Assembly (NCBI GenBank): GCA_002179805.1
Contig: NAVB01000497.1
Location: 1-13,536, forward strand
Direction: 5' to 3'
From: Acanthamoeba lenticulata
Taxonomy: Eukaryota > Discosea > Longamoebia > Acanthamoebidae
DNA: 13,536 nucleotides
Made by a program: the position numbers and the translations under genes. A model generated the notes under the pieces. It ran no database searches and was not told the origin of the DNA. It worked only from the letters and a program-made list of their open reading frames with translations. How positions within the stretch are numbered: the stretch's first letter is position 1; each line of letters starts with the position of its first letter. This document shows positions 8,075 to 13,536 of this stretch, one piece after another.

Positions 8075-8677
8075 AGCGCCGAATACGCCTTTTTGTCGCT
8101 GAAGATGTGCGCCCTTTTTCGCTGCTGGCCTTGTCAGAAGTGCAAGTAAAGTTGACTTCCGTTCGTTTTGAGCGCTTTGGTTGCCTCTTGGTGCACCGGT
8201 GATAAACGCACACACCAATTGGCATACACTGGACCAAGGGATCACCAGCCGCCTCGGCCGTTCGCCGAGTTCTCTGCAAAGTCAAGCCCGCCCTGGCGGA
8301 GGAGGTCTCTTTAGGTCAGCCATTTCCGCACGTCGGGTCCAAGTGGCCGGAGGCCTGGTCCACAAGCTCAAGGCAGAGCGTATATCGCCGGCTATAGTGT
8401 TTCAGCGCATATGTGGTGTGTGCCTCCGTATGATGTGGCCCTTGGCCATGATGGTGGTGCGGGAACGGTGCGTGAGATTTCAGGCCCGAGGGCTTGGGGC
8501 TCTAGTGCCACCTGGCCATGGGCTTCAGGATAAAACGGCAGCCGCCTGAGCCTGATTGTCACAACATCTCTCAACACAACCAACTTGAACTAACAACATC
8601 CTTCTCCACAATCCTCAAGCTTGCCCTAGCTTCAAGTACCAGCTGTACATCACAAGTTTACAAAGAAAGTTTACAAG
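8075..8677 (+). promoter_or_regulatory. Intergenic region: 3' UTR of the reductase gene and promoter/5' UTR of the lectin gene
   Basis: About 600 nt with no supported gene; short frames here lack any recognisable content. An ATAAAA element at 8530-8535 could serve as a TATA box for the Luke-type lectin gene, giving a 5' UTR of roughly 110-120 nt. That stretch (about 8556-8677) is CA-rich and G-poor, as in many expressed leaders. Other AT patches, GTATATC and CTATAG near 8380-8397, are also possible core elements. Confidence 0.35.
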
Positions 8678-9979
8678 ATGATGACAATCCACCAACAACT
8701 GCTTGTGCTGGGCTTCTTGGTCCTGCTGGTCTGCTACGCGGCTGCTGACTGCAACGTCAGCGTCAAGCAGACGCTCGGGTCGGCCTGGAAGCAAGACGGC
8801 AAAGACCTCTCCCAGTGGAACGTCCAGCTCACGGCCGGCTCGGAGGCGGTCACGTCGCTCCAGCTGGCCATCACCGGCGGCACCTTCGTCCAGCTCTGGG
8901 AGCTCAGCCAGCAACCCAACGGTCTCTACGCCCTGCCCGACTACCGCGTGCAGAGCGGCGGCCTGCCCGCGGGCCAGACCCACCAGTTTGGCTACATCAT
9001 CGAGTCGTCCTCGGCGGCCTCGATCACCGTCTCCTCCATCGGCTGTGGTAGCGTGGCCAGCCCGGCCCCGTCCGTCGCCGCCTCGCCCGCGGCTTCGCCT
9101 GCTGCCTCGCCTGCCGCCTCGCCCGCGGCATCGCCTTCGTCCTCGCCCAAGCCCAGCGTCGTGGTGGCCTCGCCGCAGCCCAGCCCGGCCGGCGGCTGCA
9201 GCATCAGCGTGACCCAGACGGCCCGCCCGGCCAGTGCTGGCGGCAGCTGGGTTGACGGCGCGTCGCAGTTCCAGATCTTTGACGTGGTGGTCGCCAACAA
9301 CGGCCAGCAGCCGGTCACCGGCGCGCAGGTGACCATCGCCCTGGCCGACGGCCAGAGTATCACCCAGGTGTGGAACATCCAGCTCCAGAGCGGCTCGACC
9401 TACATCATCCCCAACACCTTTGGCCCGCTCCAGGTGGGCGCTACCCTCGGGGCCGGCTACGTCCTGCGCTCGCCCGTGGCCGGCGGCCAGCCCGCCGCGC
9501 CGGCCATCGCCATCAACTCGGTCAGCTGCTCGGGCGCCGCCGTCTCGGCCAGCCCGGCGCCGTCGGCCGCCGCCAGCCCGAGCAGGAGCCCCGCGCCGTC
9601 GAGCGTCGTGGCCACCGCGCAGCCCAGCCCGGCTGGCTGCAGCGGCTCGGTCAGCGTCAGCGCGCGCTCGGCCTCGGCCGGCGGCGTGTGGCAGCAGGGA
9701 GGCAGCACGTTCCAGATTTTCGACGTCAACCTCACCAACAACGGCCAGCGCCCCATCAACGGCGGCGTGATGTCGTTCTCCTTTGCCGAGGCCAGCGCGA
9801 GCATCACCCAGTTCTGGGAGCTCAACAGGCAGGGCTCGACCAACGTCTTCAACATCGCCTTCAACTTTGGCGCCCTTCAGGTGGGCGCCAGCCTGGGCTC
9901 GGGCATCGTCGTCCAGGTGACCGGCTCCGCTCCCGCGGCCACGCCTTCCGTCACCCTCTCTTCGCTGGCCTGTCAGTGA
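8678..9979 (+). CDS. Luke-type cyst-wall lectin with three CBM49-like cellulose-binding domains
   Basis: Secreted, intronless, 433 residues. Residues 1-23 form a clear signal peptide (hydrophobic core then AAA-D). Three beta-jelly-roll carbohydrate-binding domains follow, each bounded by one Cys at either end: C25-C123, C174-C284 and C321-C432. Each carries paired aromatics: W37, W47 and W74 in domain 1, W191 and W232 in domain 2, W338 and W380 in domain 3. The repeated Q-F-Q-I-F-D-V / T-F-Q-I-F-D-V strand and the G-x-L-Q-V-G-A turn unite domains 2 and 3; domain 1 is more diverged. Ser/Pro/Ala linkers separate them. Published work on Acanthamoeba cyst walls names such two- or three-CBM49 proteins Luke lectins, which bind cellulose in the wall layers. 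The third codon position is strongly GC-rich. Start: two adjacent ATGs (8678, 8681). Expression during encystation is inferred from the family, not seen here. Confidence 0.88.
   Translation: MMTIHQQLLVLGFLVLLVCYAAADCNVSVKQTLGSAWKQDGKDLSQWNVQLTAGSEAVTSLQLAITGGTFVQLWELSQQPNGLYALPDYRVQSGGLPAGQTHQFGYIIESSSAASITVSSIGCGSVASPAPSVAASPAASPAASPAASPAASPSSSPKPSVVVASPQPSPAGGCSISVTQTARPASAGGSWVDGASQFQIFDVVVANNGQQPVTGAQVTIALADGQSITQVWNIQLQSGSTYIIPNTFGPLQVGATLGAGYVLRSPVAGGQPAAPAIAINSVSCSGAAVSASPAPSAAASPSRSPAPSSVVATAQPSPAGCSGSVSVSARSASAGGVWQQGGSTFQIFDVNLTNNGQRPINGGVMSFSFAEASASITQFWELNRQGSTNVFNIAFNFGALQVGASLGSGIVVQVTGSAPAATPSVTLSSLACQ
9077..9138 (+). repeat. 12-nt tandem repeats encoding Ser-Pro-Ala-Ala linker
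   Basis: Four to five imperfect 12-mers of the GCCTCGCCCGCG type encode Ala-Ser-Pro-Ala units in the linker between the first and second CBM49-like domains. The second linker (about 9545-9630) is similar in composition but less regular. Confidence 0.75.
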
Positions 9980-10182
9980 GTTGAGCTACAACAGGCTGGC
10001 TTGCCTCTTCTGGTTGGCCAGCTATCATTCTCGTCAAACGCATGATTGTACCTTTGAATTCCTTTTGTTTGCCTCTGAGCGATCATCACATAACATACTC
10101 GTACTTTTCCCCAGCTTGCAGTCTTTTCCACCATGATCACTTTAGATAAATAACATAATGAGACGAGTAGGCAAACAGACAA
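9980..10182. other. Convergent intergenic spacer (3' ends of two genes)
   Basis: About 200 nt lie between the stop of the plus-strand lectin and the stop of the minus-strand glycosyltransferase-like gene. It is AT-richer than its flanks (for example ATAAATAAC near 10146) and presumably holds both polyadenylation regions. No canonical AATAAA was found on either strand. Confidence 0.5.
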
Positions 10183-11761
10183 TTATAGTTTCTTCTGGAA
10201 CCGAGCCACGCCGTGCTTCACCGGCAGGCGATGACTGCCCTGGTGCATGCCTGGGGCAGGGCGGTAGTAAAAGTCGCAGTGCGCGTGTCCGATCTGTGAG
10301 TGAGACGTCAGAGACCACACTCCAGATTGCGCTACGTCAATGAGGGGCACCTGAAGGATCTCGCAAGGGTTAAGGATGTTGAAGGTTCTGCCATAGGCTT
10401 GTCGAAGGGTTGAGATGACTCCATTCTCGGCACCAAACACGTTCTGAACCCAGTTAAGAACCCTTTCAACAGGCAACAGGTCAGCTTCATCCAATTGAAA
10501 AGCAGAGGAGTGATGAAAGGTACTCTGCTCTTTTAAAGTTGATCTTCAGTGGGGGAAGAAACACGAAAGCGTCATAGCCGCCTGACGAGAGCGAAGTGGT
10601 TAACGGCAAAGCGGCAAGACACAGAAGGGGGAAGGTGTACCGATCTTGGCCGCATCCAGGCAGGGCTTGTATGTCTTGTTGGGGCAGAAGACCGGATGAG
10701 GCAGCTCGTAGCGGGAGAGAGCGTAAACCTTGTCTTTCATAAACAAGGCCAGCAGGTGATTGTTCTCCTGCGCTCCCACCCTCGGCGCGTCGCCCTAGGT
10801 TGTCGAAAACATGATCACCGTGTCTGTCACGTTCATCTTCTTGATGCAACGCACCCACACATGTCGTGCAAGCGCCTTCCAGTCGTCTCCAAGGAAAATG
10901 TCCGAGTTCATCACTACACTTAGTCGTCCAGCCAACTGCTCGTTGGCGTACTGTTGCACGGTGATGTCAGACTTGATTGTTGCTCTATCCTGTTGAGAAC
11001 GCACCAAAAAGGCGTCGCGGTAGAGCATGCGCTTGCCCAGGTTGTGGAAGCGCAGCTTGCCACAGGGGTCGCGCAGAGCTGCTTGCTGCTGTTGATCGAC
11101 AAAGTAGCCTCTGTCGGAGGCCTCCTGGAGGAGCAGATGCACCTCGCGCACGGAAGGGTTGCGCAGGTTCAGTTGTAACGCCCCCAGATACTCCTCCTGG
11201 CGCTGTCTGCGATCAGCATCGGTGCTGTTGGCCACTCGAGCAAACGCTGTTTGCAGAAACTTGTCCGTTAAATTCATGGGTCGTTCTGCTGGTGGTTGCT
11301 GCAGTTCTATTGGTCAGATAGCAGTTGCATTGCAACATGTGACGGTGATGCTGCGGTTGTACCTTTTCAAGGATGGGCACTTGGACCACGATATTCAGAA
11401 AACCGCGATCGCATACGTTCTCTTCCCGTTCGTCCACGTGGTGGAATGGGACGGGAGAGGGAAGAGGCTTGCTAGGTCGGAGAGGAGAGGGCTGCGCTAG
11501 CTTGGCCTCTGCTACTTTCACCTTCACCAGCTTCTTCACTTCCTCTTGCTCCGCTTGTGCCTCGTCCATATGGAATACCTCCACTTCACCGTTATCCTCT
11601 TCCCTAACCTCCTCTTTCACTAGCACCTCCCTCCGCTCATACGTGGCAGCGGACCACGTTTCGCTGGGGTCCAGTTCAGCCGCATATTGGTGGACCAGAA
11701 CAAGAGGGACCAACAGCACCACCAACAGAGCCAGCAGGGCGCTGGTGCTGGCCCGCACCAT
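10183..11761 (-). CDS. Type II membrane glycosyltransferase-like protein
   Basis: Six exons in transcript order: 11761-11363, 11298-11005, 10950-10861, 10767-10641, 10581-10524 and 10462-10183; 1248 nt, 415 residues, all junctions in phase. Residues about 7-24 are a hydrophobic signal-anchor after a short basic N-terminus, suggesting a Golgi or ER type II topology. A charged Glu/Lys stem follows. The core has the order expected of a predicted nucleotide-sugar transferase family: RRQRQEEYLGALQLNL...REVHLLLQ, YANEQLAGRLSVVMNSDIFL (DxD-like NSDI at 246-249), YALSRYE (276-282), GGYDAFVF, and GAEN...FNILNP (333-355). Potential N-glycosylation sites NLT and NST lie in exon 2. An upstream in-frame ATG at 11833 would add 24 residues before the anchor; 11761 is preferred. 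Donor sugar and acceptor are unknown. The convergent neighbour is a cyst-wall lectin, but a shared role is speculation. Confidence 0.7.
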
Positions 11762-11963
11762 GATGCTGCGGCTGCCCCAGCGAGCAGTACAAGAAAGCAA
11801 AGAAATGGGTTCACATTTCTTGATTGTCCACAAGGAAGAAAAGGAAGTGGATCACCCAAATATGGACACTTGTTCCTTCTTTGGTCGCTCAAGTAGCGAA
11901 ACAGCTGGAAGGCGACTTTGACTCAAAAGCTCAAAAAGCTAGACCACTCGACACTGCACCAAG
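11762..11963. promoter_or_regulatory. Divergent promoter region
   Basis: A spacer of about 200 nt separates the start of the minus-strand glycosyltransferase-like gene from the start of the plus-strand EF-hand gene, so it must carry both promoters. No consensus TATA box is obvious; AAATATGG near 11858 is the closest. A short AAAGCTCAAAAAGCT repeat lies at about 11926-11940. Confidence 0.45.
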
Positions 11964-12721
11964 ATGATGCGACCCGGCCAGCCGCCCACGCCCTTGAGCA
12001 AAATTATCTTTAACCAGCACGACACTGACAAGAACGGTTCACTTGACCGCGACGAGTTTGAAAAGATGGTTCGTGCTTCTTCTACCACCGCGCCACACGC
12101 ACAAAGCGAAAAGAAAACTGATCTCTGTGAGAACTAGTGCAAGTCCATGGGGTACCGGCTTTCTCCTGCTGAAGTAGACCATGCGGTAGTCATGATCGAC
12201 AAGTTCGTATTCCTCTTCGCCACTGAGTGAGCTCACCACGCTTACTAACTCCACACAGAGACGGCAATGGCACCATCTCCTACCAAGAGTTCATGCAGGC
12301 ATGTACAGCATTGGTTGTGCTCCCCCAGCCTGTAGCTAACGACAGTGGCCACAAATGCTGCAGTGGTGGAGGACAGACCAACGCTTCGCAAGACTACAGT
12401 TGTCCGACACTGAGCTGGAGGCTCTGGTAACGTGCCGCAAATTCTTCGACCTCTTTGACACGGACGGATCGGGAGCGCTCGACCCGGATGAGTGGAAGTA
12501 AGTTCTTGTGTCGTTTCTTTGCTTTCAAACTGCAGTCGCTCATGCTGCGTGAGCATTGTAGGATATGCCACGAGAACTTGGTCAAGTCCGGGCGCACCAC
12601 CAAGAGCTTCGAGGATTCCTTTGCCGATCTTGATGCAGATGGCAGCGGGATGATCACCTACAACGAATTCATTGAGTGGCTAGTTCGCACAGGGGCGCTC
12701 AAGGTCACTCTGCCCTCGTAA
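11964..12721 (+). CDS. Four-EF-hand calcium-binding protein (calmodulin-like)
   Basis: Five exons (11964-12068, 12138-12202, 12259-12298, 12364-12497, 12562-12721) total 504 nt, 167 residues. Four complete calcium loops are visible: residues 20-31 (D-T-D-K-N-G-S), 56-67 (D-K-D-G-N-G-T), 102-113 (D-T-D-G-S-G-A) and 139-150 (D-A-D-G-S-G-M). Each has acidic residues at loop positions 1, 3 and 12. The linker between the second and third hands holds WWRTDQRFARLQLS, a W-W...R-F...LQLS signature that sets it apart from calmodulin proper. Length is close to calmodulin plus a short N-terminal extension, and no signal peptide is seen. It is likely a cytosolic calcium sensor or buffer; targets are unknown. 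Introns split the first and second loops from each other and separate the hands. Intron 3 uses a GC donor. Start: the first of two adjacent ATGs. Confidence 0.88.
12299..12363 (+). other. GC-AG intron in the EF-hand gene
   Basis: The exon ends ...TTC ATG CAG and the intron starts GCATGT and ends GCTGCAG, 65 nt, with a good CTAAC branch-like sequence at about 12336. Only this junction joins the EFMQ end of hand 2 to WWRTDQRF in frame. The nearest GT (12303) leaves the frame broken. Confidence 0.75.
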
Positions 12722-12740
12722 AAACTGTGCCATTTCAGCA

Positions 12741-12746
12741 AATAAA
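12741..12746 (+). terminator. Probable polyadenylation signal (AATAAA) of the EF-hand gene
   Basis: AATAAA lies 20 nt after the stop codon and is followed by T-rich then GT-rich sequence (TTTTATTGTTGGTGCTTG), the usual arrangement of a cleavage region. Confidence 0.6.
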
Positions 12747-12967
12747 CACTTTTATTCTTTTATTGTTGGTGCTTGTTTCTTGTTCTATTGTTGTATGTCA
12801 CTAAAATGAGCACAACTATTTTTGTATATCACTAAAAAAAAAGCTGTACGCCATGCAGAAAATTAACTTGCTGATATAATTTTGTGATATTTTTAAGTGA
12901 TTCCACATTTGAAAACAAACAACTTAGTTTTTAATTAACACACCTCTTTCCGCAGCAGCAACAAGGA
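12747..12967. other. AT-rich spacer upstream of the tRNA, with a short direct repeat
   Basis: No gene is visible. The composition falls sharply to AT-rich compared with flanking genes. An imperfect 16-base direct repeat (TTGTATGTCACTAAAA at 12791 and TTGTATATCACTAAAA at 12822) lies 31 nt apart. AT-rich DNA upstream of a Pol III gene is common; no further function can be read. Confidence 0.5.
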
Positions 12968-13040
12968 GGCGCCATGGCGCAGTCGGCACCGCGCTCCCCT
13001 AGTAAGGGAGAGATCATGGGTTCGATTCCCATTGGCGCCA
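12968..13040 (+). tRNA. tRNA-Thr, anticodon AGT (read as IGU)
   Basis: A full 73-nt cloverleaf: acceptor GGCGCCA/TGGCGCC with discriminator A; D arm with GG in the loop and three pairs; anticodon stem CTCCC/GGGAG around loop CTAGTAA (anticodon AGT after T33); variable loop AGATC; T arm ATGGG/CCCAT around TTCGATT. The internal A box (TGGCGCAGTCGG) and B box (GGTTCGATTCC) for Pol III are intact. No intron, and CCA is not encoded, as expected for a nuclear eukaryotic tRNA. Confidence 0.94.
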
Positions 13041-13049
13041 TCCTCATCC

Positions 13050-13054
13050 TTTTT
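13050..13054 (+). terminator. Pol III terminator (T5) of tRNA-Thr
   Basis: Five consecutive T residues follow the mature tRNA 3' end by nine bases on the coding strand, the standard RNA polymerase III stop. Confidence 0.75.
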
Positions 13055-13061
13055 GAAGCCG

Positions 13062-13073
13062 ATTGGCGCCATC
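13062..13073 (+). repeat. Partial copy of the tRNA-Thr 3' end
   Basis: ATTGGCGCCATC here repeats, base for base, the tRNA's 3' end plus two following bases (13031-13042), 31 nt downstream and just beyond the T5 terminator. The sequence after both copies is also similar (TCATCCT and ATCCTTA). Confidence 0.7.
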
Positions 13074-13202
13074 ATCCTTACTTATCTTTTCTTTGTAGCC
13101 ACGCAGAGGCGTAAAAAGACCTTCTTCGCCCTGTGCCCCGTTCTTGTTGGGTGGCCTTGTGTGCACGTATCTATTTTGTTTTCTGGACGCGAGGCGTGGT
13201 GA
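13074..13202. other. Spacer between the tRNA and the minus-strand gene
   Basis: About 130 nt with no supported gene. It would include the 3' UTR of the proposed minus-strand gene. No clear polyadenylation signal was found on that strand. Confidence 0.4.
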
Positions 13203-13536
13203 TCACACCGTTGCGGATACAGGCACCTGTTGCCGCCAGGGCGCACTTCGCGGCGCCCAGAAGAGACTCGCCAGCGGGTAGGCCGTCTCGCGCACGCGCA
13301 CGCTCGTCGTGCCCCACGCCACCTCCTCCCACCGGAGCCCCGCCTCCACCACCTGAGGCGCGCACATATGGCATGAGCTCACACACGATACAATCTCGCA
13401 CAAGGCCCTCTTCTTCCTCTTCTTCTTAATATTGTCGGTGGAGGCGCACCGCGAGGAGGCCGGGATCGGCCGACGGCAGCGGCACGCCGACCCGCTTCAT
13501 CGCCGCTCGGTCCACGCGCGTCGGATTCCGCACCTG
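13203..13536 (-). CDS. Probable 3' end of an unrecognised minus-strand gene (partial)
   Basis: Proposed exons in transcript order: 13536-13450 (continuing beyond the window) and 13352-13203, joined over a 97 nt GTGCGC...CCTCAG intron in phase. The joined product reads ...PTRVDRAAMKRVGVPLPSADPGLLA followed by VVEAGLRWEEVAWGTTSVRV and RETAYPLASLFWAPRSAP, ending at a TGA at 13205-13203. GC-rich third positions agree with the other genes. An overlapping frame (to a TAG at 13171) starting with a Gly run is an alternative for the second exon but looks more like low complexity. I do not recognise the family. Confidence 0.4.

Noticed and set aside
8703..9212. Alternative frames rich in Arg/Ser/Pro inside the Luke-type lectin gene
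   Set aside because: Caused by high GC3. The lectin frame has a signal peptide and three recognisable domains.
10795..10860. Coding extension VWVRCIKKMNVTDTVIMFSTT after the NSDI exon
   Set aside because: Ends at a stop. Treating 10860-10768 as a GT-AG intron joins in phase to NNHLLALFMKDKVYALSRYE, which fits the family order.
12227..12430. Frame through the GC-AG intron of the EF-hand gene
   Set aside because: It ends at a stop and destroys the WWRTDQRF...LQLS segment and EF-hand 3.
1..13536. CRISPR arrays, insertion sequences, bacterial operons or rRNA
   Set aside because: No regular spaced repeats, transposase motifs, Shine-Dalgarno-led operons or rRNA signatures. Introns and the tRNA point to a nuclear eukaryotic genome.

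Overview
The window is protist genomic DNA, most likely Acanthamoeba (A. castellanii-like). The main reasons are: dense genes split by 54-121 nt introns; GC-rich third codon positions; a secreted protein with three CBM49-type domains and Ser/Pro/Ala linkers, the architecture of the 'Luke' cyst-wall lectins; and a nuclear-type tRNA with internal A and B boxes. Exon models below were built by hand from splice sites and frame continuity.

Layout, left to right: (1) a GATA-type zinc-finger protein with long Ser/Gln/His low-complexity tracts (8-1039, +); (2) a six-exon jacalin-like lectin with a short F-box/SOCS-like C-terminal tail (1376-2388, +); (3) an F-box/leucine-rich-repeat protein with uncertain 5' exons (about 2550-4616, +); (4) a bacterial-type dGTPase/dNTP triphosphohydrolase. 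Its C-terminal half is intact (4969-6245, +), but its N-terminal catalytic part (4617-4968) is shortened, frameshifted and has lost the HD pair; (5) a mitochondrial-type NADH-cytochrome b5 reductase in seven exons (6405-8074, +); (6) an intronless secreted cellulose-binding Luke-type lectin (8678-9979, +); (7) a type II membrane protein resembling a Golgi glycosyltransferase, in six exons on the opposite strand (10183-11761, -); (8) a four-EF-hand calcium-binding protein in five exons, one bounded by a GC-AG intron (11964-12721, +); (9) an AT-rich spacer, then tRNA-Thr(AGU) with a short copy of its 3' end just downstream; (10) a probable 3' end of a minus-strand gene running off the right edge.

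The genes do not form an obvious pathway. Two neighbours (2 and 3) carry possible ubiquitin-ligase adaptor modules. The Luke-type lectin and the glycosyltransferase-like protein are convergent, and both would act in the secretory pathway. The most notable signal is the decayed dNTPase: its differences from the family consensus run largely G to A (E to K, D to N, A to T, R to H). The second is a strong preference for GTAC at intron donors, 12 of 25 modelled introns.
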